A DNA stretch of 53,455 bases from an uncultured Oscillospiraceae bacterium (GTDB lineage Bacteria; Bacillota; Clostridia; Oscillospirales; Oscillospiraceae), in NCBI GenBank assembly GCA_947631595.1, contig CANRLZ010000009.1, positions 1 through 53,455 of the forward strand, read 5' to 3'. Of this stretch, positions 1-9,895 are shown one piece after another; the stretch's first letter is position 1; each line of letters begins with the position of its first letter. The notes beneath the pieces were generated by a model. That model worked only from the letters and a program-made list of their open reading frames with translations, ran no database searches and was not told the DNA's origin. Position numbers and translations under genes: made by a program.

Positions 1-45
1 CAAGTCTCCTTTCGCCGTCTCAGGCGGGTTTTCTTCGCGGGGTCT

Positions 46-74
46 ATTGTACTACGGGGCGGGGAGAAACGCAA
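46..74 (-). promoter_or_regulatory. Sigma-A-type promoter for a gene off the left edge
   Basis: On the minus strand a TTGCGT -35 box (69-74) lies 17 nt from a TACAAT -10 box (46-51). A GAAAGGAG ribosome site follows at about 6-13, so a minus-strand gene should start just left of position 1. A short CGCC/GGCG hairpin lies in the leader. Confidence 0.6.
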
Positions 75-118
75 GGGGTTTCCAACGGCTGGAAACGGGC
101 GGCCCGCCGGAGGACGAC

Positions 119-149
119 AAAAGGCCCCGCCGCGGGCGGGGCCTTTTTT
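119..149. terminator. Bidirectional intrinsic terminator
   Basis: A 13-bp perfect stem (119-131 with 135-147, loop GCG) has A-runs on the left and T-runs on the right. It can therefore stop transcripts from either side. It closes the minus-strand operon that ends with the secreted protein at 165. Confidence 0.85.
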
Positions 150-164
150 CATGGGCGGTTTCGC

Positions 165-1124
165 TTAACCGGGAAAAGCCTCGTGGAACAGGGCCACGGC
201 CGCGTCGTTGCTCTCCCAGGTGGACACCAGCATCAGGTGGGCGCCGTCCCCGCTCTGGACGATCTGGGCCTGTTCCAGGGCCTCGGCGGTGGCGGGGTAG
301 AAGCCCAGGGTGGACTTGACCGCCTCCAGATAGGCCGCGAAGTCGGCCTTGGCGGTCTCCATCTGCCCCTCCTTCACCTGGGCGACGATCACGGTGGTGG
401 GCTGGGCGGACATCATGGGCTGGAAGGCGGCCACGGCGTCATAGGCGTCCAGGTGGAAGCCGTAGTTCTCCGCCAGGACGGCCTGATCCAGTTGGACCAT
501 GGCCGACGCCTGGGCGGCCTCCAAGATGGCGTTGGCCAGGGTCTCCTCCGGGGTGTAGACCTGGGTGGTAATGTCGTAGCGGGTCTCGTCCAGTTCCGGG
601 TGGCTGTCCACGGCGACGTGGGGGAGGGAGTCCAGGAACGCGGCGGGCAGGAAGGTGTAGCCGCCGGGGTCCAGATAGGCCGTCACGCCCTCCGCCGGCG
701 CAAAGTCCAGCCGGACGGACAGGGTGGCCAGGTCCACCTCAATGTCGTGGCCGTCCACCAGGAAGACGGCGGTGTTGGTCTCCGCCTCCCAGTTCACGTA
801 GGCGTCCATCGCCTCGCAGACAGCCCGCATGGGCAGATAGCCCGCCGGGGCGCCGGGGACGTTTCGCAGGTCGATGACCATGTCGCCGTCCACCACGATA
901 TCCCCCACAAAGCTCCGGGGCACCGTGCCCCACTCCGCCGGGGCTGCGCCCCGGATGGGCATGACGGCGTAGGGGTCGCCGGGGTCGGCGGAGGAGGCGG
1001 GCCAGTCGGCGGGCCGCTCCGGGACGATGGCGTCGGCGGCCTCCTGGGGGGTGAGGGCCAGGGCGGGAGCCGCCAGGGCGAGGGACAGGCTCAGCGCCAG
1101 GGCTAGGGCGATGGTCTTTTTCAT
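165..1124 (-). CDS. Secreted protein with copper-amine-oxidase-type stalk domain and DUF4358-like C-terminus
   Basis: A 319-residue exported protein of unknown function. Residues 1-23 form a clear signal peptide (basic start, long Ala/Leu core, cut after an ALA-type site) with no lipobox. Residues of about 60-175 resemble the 'copper amine oxidase N-terminal' stalk fold common in secreted clostridial proteins, with conserved LPMRAV-type and VNW-type segments. The last ~115 residues look like DUF4358, which is usually found in small lipoproteins. The start has a GAGGAGA ribosome site. It is the last gene of a run with rpiB, a PHP phosphatase and a PMT glycosyltransferase, followed by a terminator. 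An envelope role is inferred; no catalytic residues can be named. Confidence 0.7.
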   Translation of the reverse strand: MKKTIALALALSLSLALAAPALALTPQEAADAIVPERPADWPASSADPGDPYAVMPIRGAAPAEWGTVPRSFVGDIVVDGDMVIDLRNVPGAPAGYLPMRAVCEAMDAYVNWEAETNTAVFLVDGHDIEVDLATLSVRLDFAPAEGVTAYLDPGGYTFLPAAFLDSLPHVAVDSHPELDETRYDITTQVYTPEETLANAILEAAQASAMVQLDQAVLAENYGFHLDAYDAVAAFQPMMSAQPTTVIVAQVKEGQMETAKADFAAYLEAVKSTLGFYPATAEALEQAQIVQSGDGAHLMLVSTWESNDAAVALFHEAFPG

Positions 1125-1193
1125 GGGGATCTCTCCTCTCTTTGGGGCCAGGATATCAGGTCAGACGACGGGGCGGGGAAAAGGTTCCCCGTC

Positions 1194-1646
1194 TCAGGAG
1201 TTTTCCAGGGCCATCATCTGATCCACCCGCCGCTGGTGGCGGCCGCCCTCAAATTCGGCGGCCAAAAAGGCGTCCACGATCTCCTCGGCCAGCTTCGGCC
1301 CGGTGACCCCGGCGCCGATGGCCAGCATATTGGCGTCGTTGTGCCGGCGGGTCATCTGGGCGCTCCACGGCTCGTGGCACAGGGCGCAGCGCACCCCATG
1401 GACCTTGTTGGCGCAGATGCTCACCCCGATGCCGGTGGTGCAGACCACGATACCGAAGCGGCAGGCCCCGTCGGCCACCGCCTGGGCGGCCTTCCGGGCG
1501 AACTCCGGGTAGTCGCAGCTCTCGGCGGAGTGGCAGCCGAAGTCCTCGCAGGCGTAGCCCAGACCTTCCAGGTGGGTTTTCAGGTGCTCCTTCAGGGCGT
1601 AGCCCCCGTGGTCGCAGCCCAGGGAGATGGTGATGTTTGTCTCCAT
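1194..1646 (-). CDS. rpiB: Ribose-5-phosphate isomerase B (RpiB/LacAB family)
   Basis: 150 residues. RpiB interconverts ribulose 5-phosphate and ribose 5-phosphate in the cytosolic pentose phosphate pathway. The N-terminal GCDHGGY motif and the CTTGIG loop, which carries the catalytic cysteine, are both present, as is the later HNDAN motif. Length is normal for the family. The ATG at 1646 is chosen over upstream in-frame starts because it has a GGAGGCGAT ribosome site and matches the family N-terminus. It starts 1 nt after the stop of the PHP phosphatase gene, so the two are probably translationally coupled. A sugar-specific isomerase (LacAB or allose type) cannot be excluded. Confidence 0.92.
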   Translation of the reverse strand: METNITISLGCDHGGYALKEHLKTHLEGLGYACEDFGCHSAESCDYPEFARKAAQAVADGACRFGIVVCTTGIGVSICANKVHGVRCALCHEPWSAQMTRRHNDANMLAIGAGVTGPKLAEEIVDAFLAAEFEGGRHQRRVDQMMALENS

Positions 1647-1647
1647 G

Positions 1648-2460
1648 TCAGATCGCCTCCATGATGGGTTTTCGGTCGCGGTAGACCGCGGTGCAGCGGA
1701 AGCCGCAGCGCCGCAAAACCTCGTAGGCCTCCGCGACGCCCTTCCCCACGTCCTGGGGTTTGTGGGCGTCGGAGCCAACGGTGACGTACTCCCCGCCCAG
1801 GGCCTTGAACTGCCGCAGGATGGGTTCCCACTCGTCCGTGGTCCGGCCCCGCCAGGTGTTCACCTCCAGGGCCTTGCCCGCCTGGGCCACCCGCTCCAGC
1901 ACGCGGCCCAGCCGCTCCGGGTAGTCCCGCTGGGTGAGGTCGATGTCCTGCCCCGCCTGGCGGATGTAGCGCACGGGGTAGAGGATGTGGGCCAGGGTGT
2001 CGTAGCAGTCCGGCAGACCGGCCAGGGCGTAGAGAGAGTCCAGGTAGTCCTCCAGGGCGGCGTGGCAGGCCGCCGGGTCGGAGTAGTCGGCGCTGTAAAA
2101 GTCCTGCTTGCCCTGGATGGTGTGGAAGTTGTGCACCGAGCCGATGACGAAGTCCATGGCCGGGGCCTGGGCCAATATGCCCCGGGCGGTCTCCGGGGAT
2201 TCGTAGGCCTCGCCCAGCTCCACCCCCAACCGCAGCTCCAGCCCGCCGGGGCGCTGCTCAAGCGCCTCGTCGTAAGCCCGGCGGACGGCGTCCCAGTCGT
2301 AGTGGGGGGTGAAAGCGCCGTGGAGGTCCAGCAGGTCGCAGTGGTCGGTGACGCAGAGGACATTCAGTCCGGTGGCCCCGGCGGCACGCGCCATCTCCCC
2401 CATGGGGACGAACCCGTCAGGGGAGCACAGGGAGTGGGTGTGCAGGTCGGCGAGGAACAC
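1648..2460 (-). CDS. PHP-domain histidinol-phosphatase family protein
   Basis: 270 residues of the PHP metallo-phosphoesterase fold, HisK/HisJ type. Metal-binding motifs are visible: the N-terminal DLHTHS (residues 5-10), a GSVHNF segment in the middle and a late VGSDAH. The family dephosphorylates histidinol phosphate in histidine synthesis, but many clostridial paralogues act on other phosphates. No his genes are nearby; the neighbours are rpiB and a PMT glycosyltransferase. The substrate is therefore not certain. It lies in the middle of the minus-strand run, 25 nt after the glycosyltransferase stop. Confidence 0.85.
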   Translation of the reverse strand: MFLADLHTHSLCSPDGFVPMGEMARAAGATGLNVLCVTDHCDLLDLHGAFTPHYDWDAVRRAYDEALEQRPGGLELRLGVELGEAYESPETARGILAQAPAMDFVIGSVHNFHTIQGKQDFYSADYSDPAACHAALEDYLDSLYALAGLPDCYDTLAHILYPVRYIRQAGQDIDLTQRDYPERLGRVLERVAQAGKALEVNTWRGRTTDEWEPILRQFKALGGEYVTVGSDAHKPQDVGKGVAEAYEVLRRCGFRCTAVYRDRKPIMEAI

Positions 2461-2485
2461 AGATACGCCTCCTTCGCGCTCCGGC

Positions 2486-4735
2486 TCAATAGGGCCAGGA
2501 GGGCATGAATTTCAGGATGTTGACGGAGTACCAGCTGGCCATGGTCAGCCCGGTGAGGGCGGGGTAGAACATGAGGTACAGCACCCCGGAGGTGGCGGTG
2601 AGGGCGTAGACCGGCTTGCGGTTGCCCCGCTTGCTCTCCATGATCTCGTCAAAGGCCCGGCACAGGGCCAGGAGGAGGAAGATGGTGGAGGGGAAGTAGT
2701 GGTAGGAGAAGGTGGTGCGGTTGATGAGCACCCAGGGCAGGAACTGGGCGAAAAAGCCCACGGTGATGAACACATCCAGCCCGGAGCGGTGGTACTCCGT
2801 ATAGCGGGCGATGAAGAAGGTGAGGACGAGGTAACACAGCAGCAGCACCACCAGCACAGCCATCCGCTGCCCCAACTCCGCACCGGAGAGGGCGGGGTCG
2901 AAGTCCCCGTTTTTCACCCGGCCCACCACCCAGCACATCCCGGCGCAGAAGAACCCCACGGACCACAGGAGAACCAGCTTGGCCCAGACCTTTCGGAAGC
3001 AGCGGGCGGCGCAGGTGAGCAGGGCCAGCAGCCCGGCCCAGGAGAGCACGGGGTTGTTGAAGGAGGAGAAGCGCTCGGTGGCGGCGGAACCCACGGCCCT
3101 GGAGTAGTAGAGGATGGGCCGGGCGTCGGTGAGCCACTGATACCACCGGGAGGAGTAGGGGTGGGAGGAGTGGACGCCCTTGTGGTAGTTGAGCATACTC
3201 CACTGCTTGTCCAGCATCACGCCCACCAGGGAGTCCTTCTGGAAGGCGCCGGGGTCGTCGCTGCCCAGGAGGTTGCGCACCAGCACGGGGAAGTTCTTCG
3301 CCAGACCCGCCAGATTGTGGCCCAGGGAGTAGTCGGTCACGCCGGCCACCTGGGCGTAGGGGATATAGGAGAGGGTGTAGACCACGAAGGGCACGAAGAG
3401 GAAGCACAGCACCGAAATGCCCAGGGTCTTCCCGATCCACGGCCCCATCCGGGGCGCGTCCACCGAGCGGTCCCAGGCGCGGATGCGCCAGATCATATTC
3501 AGGACATAGAGCACGGCCAGGCCCACCCCGGCGTAGATCACCGTCCACTTGCACGCGCAGCCGATGCCCCAGGTGATACCGCACAGGGCCAGGGAGAGGT
3601 AGCCCTGGCGCTGCCGGCCCTTTTTGTCCGGGGTGGCCGGGTCGGTGAGCCATCGGTAGAAGAAGAGGTAGCTCAAGAGGGTGAAGAACACGCCGTAGGT
3701 GTCGATGGTGGCGATGCGGGTCTGGGTGAGGTGCATGAACTCCGTCGCCAGGAGCACGGTGCCGCAGACGGCCACGGGGGTCTTGCCGAAGAGGTTCTTC
3801 AGGAAGAGGTACATCAGCGGCACCATCCCCACGCCGAAGAGGGTGCCCATGAACCGCCAGCCGAAGGCGGACATACCGAAGAGCCGGATGCCCAGGCCCA
3901 GGATGAGCTTGCCCAGGGGCGGGTGGGTCCACTCGTAGGCCTGGTATCCCTCGATGTGCTCCAGGGCGGTGCGGGCGTGGTAGATCTCGTCAAAGTAGGT
4001 GCTGTTGCGCCAGGAGAACGCCTCCGGCGTAGTCTCGTCCACAGAGAAGACCAGCGCCAGATCCTCCGGGGCGGGGGTGCCGTCGGCATTGGTGACGGAG
4101 ATGGGGATGGGGTCTCCGTTCTCGTCCGCAAACAGCAGCCGGCCCAGCTGGAACACGTCCCGCTCCCCCTGGCCGGTGATGCTCAGGTAGCGGAAGGTGA
4201 GGGAGGAGGTCAGGTCGATGGACTTCCACTTGAAGGCGCTCTTGTAGTCCTGCACCAGGGCGTACTTTGGCTCGTAGCCGTCCGCGTCCGCCCAGTAGTA
4301 GGTGCCGTCGTCCCCGTCGCCGTCCTTGGACCAGAGGGTGGACCAGTGCTCCCCGTCGGCGCTGGCCTTCACCAGGTACTTGCCGGTGCCCAGCATGGGG
4401 TAGTACCAGATCTTGGACGGGGTGATCTCCCCGTCCAGCTGGAGGGTGTAGGTCTGGCCGTCGTTGAAGTCAAAGGCGTGGCGGTAGTCGGGCGCCGTGG
4501 TATCCCCCAGGGAGAAGAAGGCGGTGAAGGCGTAAATCACCGTGATGAGCAGGATGGGCAGGGCGTCCTTCCGCTCCAGGGGGTAGCGCGGACGATGGAA
4601 GGTGAGGGGTTTGCGCTCCTGGAGGGCCACCCAGTCCAGGGTGCCCTGCCGGGGGCGGAGGATCGACCAGTAGTAGCCCATAAAGAGGAAAATTCCGGCC
4701 AGCAGCAGCACGGCCAGCAGATTGGCGAGGGTCAC
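2486..4735 (-). CDS. PMT-family (GT39) membrane glycosyltransferase with a discoidin-like ectodomain
   Basis: 749 residues with many membrane segments. It resembles dolichyl-phosphate-mannose protein mannosyltransferases, which move a sugar from a polyprenyl-phosphate carrier to an extracellular acceptor. A short first membrane helix and a second at about 58-77 are followed by ~145 residues that look like a discoidin / F5/8C-type beta-sandwich (the ASADGEHW region). Next comes the family Asp-Glu motif in STYFDEIYHA (near 245) and a THPPLGK segment. About nine further helices follow. The start is a GTG with GGAG 9 nt upstream. No clear promoter separates it from the dnaJ terminator upstream. 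Protein or glycan acceptor unknown. Confidence 0.85.
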   Translation of the reverse strand: MTLANLLAVLLLAGIFLFMGYYWSILRPRQGTLDWVALQERKPLTFHRPRYPLERKDALPILLITVIYAFTAFFSLGDTTAPDYRHAFDFNDGQTYTLQLDGEITPSKIWYYPMLGTGKYLVKASADGEHWSTLWSKDGDGDDGTYYWADADGYEPKYALVQDYKSAFKWKSIDLTSSLTFRYLSITGQGERDVFQLGRLLFADENGDPIPISVTNADGTPAPEDLALVFSVDETTPEAFSWRNSTYFDEIYHARTALEHIEGYQAYEWTHPPLGKLILGLGIRLFGMSAFGWRFMGTLFGVGMVPLMYLFLKNLFGKTPVAVCGTVLLATEFMHLTQTRIATIDTYGVFFTLLSYLFFYRWLTDPATPDKKGRQRQGYLSLALCGITWGIGCACKWTVIYAGVGLAVLYVLNMIWRIRAWDRSVDAPRMGPWIGKTLGISVLCFLFVPFVVYTLSYIPYAQVAGVTDYSLGHNLAGLAKNFPVLVRNLLGSDDPGAFQKDSLVGVMLDKQWSMLNYHKGVHSSHPYSSRWYQWLTDARPILYYSRAVGSAATERFSSFNNPVLSWAGLLALLTCAARCFRKVWAKLVLLWSVGFFCAGMCWVVGRVKNGDFDPALSGAELGQRMAVLVVLLLCYLVLTFFIARYTEYHRSGLDVFITVGFFAQFLPWVLINRTTFSYHYFPSTIFLLLALCRAFDEIMESKRGNRKPVYALTATSGVLYLMFYPALTGLTMASWYSVNILKFMPSWPY

Positions 4736-4780
4736 GGTACATCACTCCAATTTTCAGGGTAGGCGGGCCGCCCCCGGGGT

Positions 4781-4810
4781 AAAAAACAGGAAGCGGGGTG
4801 ACCGCTTCCT
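4781..4810 (-). terminator. Terminator of the hrcA-grpE-dnaK-dnaJ operon
   Basis: Read on the minus strand just after dnaJ, a 9-bp stem (802-810 with 788-796 in the 4 kb numbering, i.e. 4802-4810 with 4788-4796) has a 5-nt loop. It is followed by G and six Us (4781-4786). Confidence 0.85.
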
Positions 4811-4813
4811 ATT

Positions 4814-5968
4814 TTACTTTTTTTTCTTCCGTTTGTCAAAAAATCCTTTGCCGCCCGCCTCCACGCTCTCGCCCATGGCGGCGGCGTAGGCGCTCAGGGC
4901 CTCCCGCTGCTCGGCGGTGAGGCGCTGGGGGGTCTGGATCTGGATGGTGACGTACTGGTCGCCCCGGCCCCGGCCCCGGATCTGGGGGATGCCCCGCTCC
5001 CGGAGGCGGAAGGTGGTGTCGGTCTGGGTGCCGGCGGGGAGGGTCCACTTCACCTTGCCGTCCAGGGTGTCGATCTCCAGCTCCGCGCCCAGGGCGGCCT
5101 GGGGGAAGGAGACCTCCTGGACCATGTAGACGTCCGCGCCGTCCCGGCGGAACTTGGCGTGGGGCTTCACCGCCACGACTACGATGAGATCGCCTGCCGG
5201 GCCGCCGTCTTTTCCCGCGTTGCCCTGGCCGTGGAGGGAGACCGCCTGACCGTCGTCGATGCCCGCGGGGATGGTGACGTGGATGCGCCGCTGGCGGCGC
5301 ACCGACCCGGCGCCGTGGCAGGTATTGCAGGGGGTGTGGATGACCTTGCCGGTGCCGTGGCAGACGTCGCAGGGGGCGGTGGTGGAGAAGGCGAAGCTCC
5401 CGCCGCCCCGCTGGATGCGCACCACGCCGGAGCCGTGGCACTTGGAGCAGGTCTCCGCGGTGGTGCCGGGGGCGCAGCCGGTGCCGTGGCAGGTCTCGCA
5501 GGCGTCGTTCCGGGTGATGTTCAGCTCCTTTTCGCAGCCGAAGGCCGCCTCCTCAAAGGTGAGGGTGACCCGCGCCCGCAGGGACTCCCCCTTCTGGGGG
5601 CCGCTGGGGCGGCGCTGGCCGCCGCCGAACCCGCCGCCGAAGAAGGAGCCGAAGAGGTCGCCCAGATCCAGGTCCTCAAACCCGCCGAAGCCGCCGCCGA
5701 ACCCGCCGCCAAAGCCACCGCCGGGGTTGAAGTTGGGATCCACCCCGGCGTGGCCGAACTGGTCGTAGCGGGCTTTCTTGTCGCTGTCGGAGAGCACCTC
5801 GTAGGCCTCATTGACTTCCTTGAACCGCGCCTCGGCGGCCTTGTCGCCGGGGTGGAGGTCGGGGTGGCACTCCTTGGCCTTCCGGCGGTAGGCCTTCTTG
5901 ATCTCGTCGGCGGAGGCGGTCCGGGCCACGCCCAGGACCTCGTAGTAATCCCGCTTTTGTTCGGGCAT
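4814..5968 (-). CDS. dnaJ: Chaperone DnaJ (Hsp40)
   Basis: 384 residues; co-chaperone that delivers unfolded clients to DnaK and stimulates its ATPase. The J-domain at about 5-70 has the HPD motif. A Gly/Phe-rich linker follows (about 78-115). Four CxxCxGxG zinc repeats lie at about 148-215. The C-terminal substrate-binding domains end in a run of lysines. Length and order are those of a type I DnaJ. Last gene of the HrcA operon, with a terminator right after the stop. Confidence 0.97.
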   Translation of the reverse strand: MPEQKRDYYEVLGVARTASADEIKKAYRRKAKECHPDLHPGDKAAEARFKEVNEAYEVLSDSDKKARYDQFGHAGVDPNFNPGGGFGGGFGGGFGGFEDLDLGDLFGSFFGGGFGGGQRRPSGPQKGESLRARVTLTFEEAAFGCEKELNITRNDACETCHGTGCAPGTTAETCSKCHGSGVVRIQRGGGSFAFSTTAPCDVCHGTGKVIHTPCNTCHGAGSVRRQRRIHVTIPAGIDDGQAVSLHGQGNAGKDGGPAGDLIVVVAVKPHAKFRRDGADVYMVQEVSFPQAALGAELEIDTLDGKVKWTLPAGTQTDTTFRLRERGIPQIRGRGRGDQYVTIQIQTPQRLTAEQREALSAYAAAMGESVEAGGKGFFDKRKKKK

Positions 5969-5995
5969 GTTGACTCACCTCACAACATGGGGAGA

Positions 5996-6020
5996 GGGGC
6001 GGAGGTCACTCCTCCGCCCC
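5996..6020 (-). other. Intercistronic hairpin between dnaK and dnaJ
   Basis: A perfect 10-bp inverted repeat (5996-6005 with 6011-6020, 5-nt loop) fills the short dnaK-dnaJ gap. No U-run follows on the minus strand, so it is more likely an mRNA processing or stabilising structure than a terminator. Confidence 0.55.
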
Positions 6021-6039
6021 CGCCCTGGGGTCAGATGTC

Positions 6040-7884
<1,845 letters not shown>

Positions 7885-7937
7885 AGTTGTATACCTCCAT
7901 TTTTCAGATTACGTTGGAATGTGCCGGGGGTGACAGG

Positions 7938-8498
7938 CTAGTTGGCCACCACGACCATGGCGTAGCGGATCACGCTGTCCCCCAGCTTAAAGCCGGTCTG
8001 ATAGACCTCTTTGACAATGTTTTCGCCCAGCTCCGGGTCGTCCACGTGCATCACCGCGCTGTGGAGGGCGGCGTCAAAGGGCCGGCCCAGGGCGGGGATC
8101 TCCTCCAGGCCAAGCTCGGCCAAGACCTTTTTGAGCTGGGCCATGGTCATCTCCACGCCCTTGCGGTACGCCTCGTCGGCGGTCTCCTGCTTCAGCGCCC
8201 GCTCCAGGTTGTCGTAGACCGGGAGGATGGCCTTGGCGGCCTGGCCGGTGGCGGCAGCCCAGGTGGTCTCCTTCTCCTTGGCGGTGCGCTTGCGGTAGTT
8301 GTCGTACTCCGCGCACAGCCGGAGGTACTGGTCCTTCTGGTCAGAAAGCTGGGCCTGGAGGGCTTCCAGCTGGGCCTGGAGGGGATCGGCCTGGGCCTCC
8401 TGGGTCTCGGCGGCCTCGGTCTCCGGAGCCGTCTCCGCCGGCGCGGTCTCCGGCGCGGCTTCCCCGGCCGGCCGGCGTTTCTTTTTCTTCTCGCTCAT
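7938..8498 (-). CDS. grpE: Nucleotide exchange factor GrpE
   Basis: 186 residues; dimeric factor that releases ADP from DnaK. Residues 1-60 are a low-complexity lysine then Ala/Glu/Thr-rich segment. A heptad-rich coiled coil follows (about 58-100), then the conserved YDNYRKRT motif and a C-terminal beta domain with VVMHVDDPELGEN and the GYxxG-equivalent TGFKLGD. Its ATG overlaps the hrcA stop as ATGA, a sign of coupled translation. Confidence 0.96.
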   Translation of the reverse strand: MSEKKKKRRPAGEAAPETAPAETAPETEAAETQEAQADPLQAQLEALQAQLSDQKDQYLRLCAEYDNYRKRTAKEKETTWAAATGQAAKAILPVYDNLERALKQETADEAYRKGVEMTMAQLKKVLAELGLEEIPALGRPFDAALHSAVMHVDDPELGENIVKEVYQTGFKLGDSVIRYAMVVVAN

Positions 8499-9556
8499 TG
8501 GTCGCTATCCTCCTTCTTCGCGGGGTGGGGCAGTTGGCTCTGCTCGAAGAGGTGGCTCAAGCCCTGGGCCACGTATTCCAGCCGGGCCAGCACGGTGGCG
8601 TAGTCCATCCGGGTGGGGCCGACCACGCCGATGACCCCCTTGGTGTTGTCCCCCATGTCGTAGGTGGCCAGCACCACGCTGGAGTCCTTCAGCGCCTCGT
8701 GGACGTTCTCCGGGCCGATGAGGATGCTGGTGTTCTGCCCCTCCGGGACGGTGAGGGACTCCACATTCTCCGCCTGGGCCAGGTAGCGCATCAGCGGCTG
8801 GGCCTTGGAGAGGTCCTGGTACTCCGGGTGGGCAAAGAGGCTGTCCAGCCCGGCGGTGCGCACCAGCTTGCCCCGCTGCTCCTCCAGCACCTCCATGGTG
8901 AAGGAGATCACCATGGGCACCAGCCCCAGCTCGTCGCCCAGGGCCTGGGCGGCGGAGCGGACCAGCTGGGGGGTGAACTCCTCCAGGGTGAGGCCGGTGA
9001 AGGAGCCGTTGAGCAGGGCGGCCAGGAGTTGGAGCTGGCTGCGCTCCAACGGCTGGGGCAGGCGGAAGAGGTGGTTGGAGAGGTGGTCGTTGTCGGTCAT
9101 CACCACGGCGATGAAGGCGTTGCGCTCCACCATCAGCACGTCGAAGCGCTTCACCGTCACCCGGGGCGTGCCCGAGGAGAGGGCGAAGGCGGGGTAGCGG
9201 GTGAGCTGGGAGACCACCCGTCCGGCCTCGTCCATCACCCGGTCCAGCTCCCGCATCTTCAGGTGGAGCGCCTCGTTGAGCCGCTCCGTCTCCTGGACGG
9301 ACAGGCGGTGCTCCTCCATAAGGGCGTTGACGTAGAACCGGTAGCCCTTGGGGGCGGGCACCCGCCCGGCGGAGGTGTGAGGCTGCTCCAACAGGCCCAG
9401 GGCGGTGAGTTCGGCCAGCTCGTTGCGGACGGTGGCGGAGGAGACGTTCAGGTCGGAGTGTTCCAGGATGGCCTTGGAGCCGACAGGCTCGGCGGTGTCG
9501 ATATACAGCTCCACCACGGCGCGCAGGACGCGCTTTTGCCGCTCGGTCAGGTCCAT
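8495..9556 (-). CDS. hrcA: Heat-inducible transcription repressor HrcA
   Basis: 353 residues. HrcA represses the dnaK operon by binding CIRCE, and its activity depends on chaperones. A winged-helix DNA-binding domain occupies about residues 1-75 (SSATVRNELAEL recognition region). A GAF-like domain with the dimerising insert follows. The ATG at 9556 is chosen because it has a GGAGGCGGAC ribosome site and begins with the family MDLTERQ-type start. A perfect CIRCE lies 27 nt upstream, so the gene is self-regulated. Confidence 0.97.
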   Translation of the reverse strand: MDLTERQKRVLRAVVELYIDTAEPVGSKAILEHSDLNVSSATVRNELAELTALGLLEQPHTSAGRVPAPKGYRFYVNALMEEHRLSVQETERLNEALHLKMRELDRVMDEAGRVVSQLTRYPAFALSSGTPRVTVKRFDVLMVERNAFIAVVMTDNDHLSNHLFRLPQPLERSQLQLLAALLNGSFTGLTLEEFTPQLVRSAAQALGDELGLVPMVISFTMEVLEEQRGKLVRTAGLDSLFAHPEYQDLSKAQPLMRYLAQAENVESLTVPEGQNTSILIGPENVHEALKDSSVVLATYDMGDNTKGVIGVVGPTRMDYATVLARLEYVAQGLSHLFEQSQLPHPAKKEDSDQ

Positions 9557-9582
9557 GTCCGTCCGCCTCCTTTGGGGTGGAT

Positions 9583-9609
9583 TTAGCACTCATTCTTTCC
9601 GAGTGCTAA
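9583..9609 (-). promoter_or_regulatory. CIRCE operator (HrcA binding site)
   Basis: A perfect inverted repeat TTAGCACTC-N9-GAGTGCTAA, identical to the CIRCE consensus. It lies between the hrcA promoter and start codon and touches the -10 box, so bound HrcA would block transcription initiation of hrcA-grpE-dnaK-dnaJ. Confidence 0.98.
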
Positions 9610-9637
9610 TGCTACCACCAGAAAGAGGAATTGTCAA
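9609..9637 (-). promoter_or_regulatory. Promoter of the hrcA-dnaJ operon
   Basis: On the minus strand TTGACA (9632-9637), a 17-nt spacer and TAGCAT (9609-9614). The -10 box abuts CIRCE. Confidence 0.85.
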
Positions 9638-9679
9638 TAGCTTTCTTTGTAAATTAAATATGAACCGAAAAAATAATGG

Positions 9680-9708
9680 TATACATTTCCTCCGCCCTGT
9701 GCTATAAT
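9680..9708 (+). promoter_or_regulatory. Promoter of rnj
   Basis: TATACA (9680-9685), 17-nt spacer, TATAAT (9703-9708). It diverges from the hrcA promoter, with the two -35 boxes about 43 nt apart. Confidence 0.7.
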
Positions 9709-9729
9709 ACTCCTGCATACAAGGCTTTC

Positions 9730-9851
9730 CCGCCTGCACAGGCAGGCGTTGTTGACAGAAGGTATTATTCCAGGAAACGCGGAACATACCACACCCCCAT
9801 GCGGGCGCGGCGCGCTAGCGCGGACTCGGTAGACAGACCGAGGGCCGCGCC
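9730..9851 (+). promoter_or_regulatory. Highly folded 5' leader of rnj
   Basis: The ~185-nt leader between the rnj promoter and start codon contains nested inverted repeats. One is a 7-bp CGCCTGC/GCAGGCG hairpin with a 4-nt loop (starts near 9730). Another is an 8-bp outer stem GGCGCGGC (9804-9811) with GCCGCGCC (9844-9851), enclosing a CTCGGT/ACCGAG hairpin (9825-9842) and a GCGC/GCGC arm. No known riboswitch was recognised. A regulatory role is inferred from its length and folding only. Confidence 0.4.
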
Positions 9852-9895
9852 GGTGTTGTTTTGCCGTGCCCAAGGCTAAAAAAAGGAGTAAATTT

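Noticed and set aside
2309..4762. Open frame of 817 codons opposite the PMT glycosyltransferase
   Set aside because: Composition is that of an antisense shadow; the minus-strand gene has membrane helices and family motifs.
5469..5968. Possible second small gene in the dnaJ 5' half
   Set aside because: Explained by repeated Gly/Phe codons of DnaJ in another frame.
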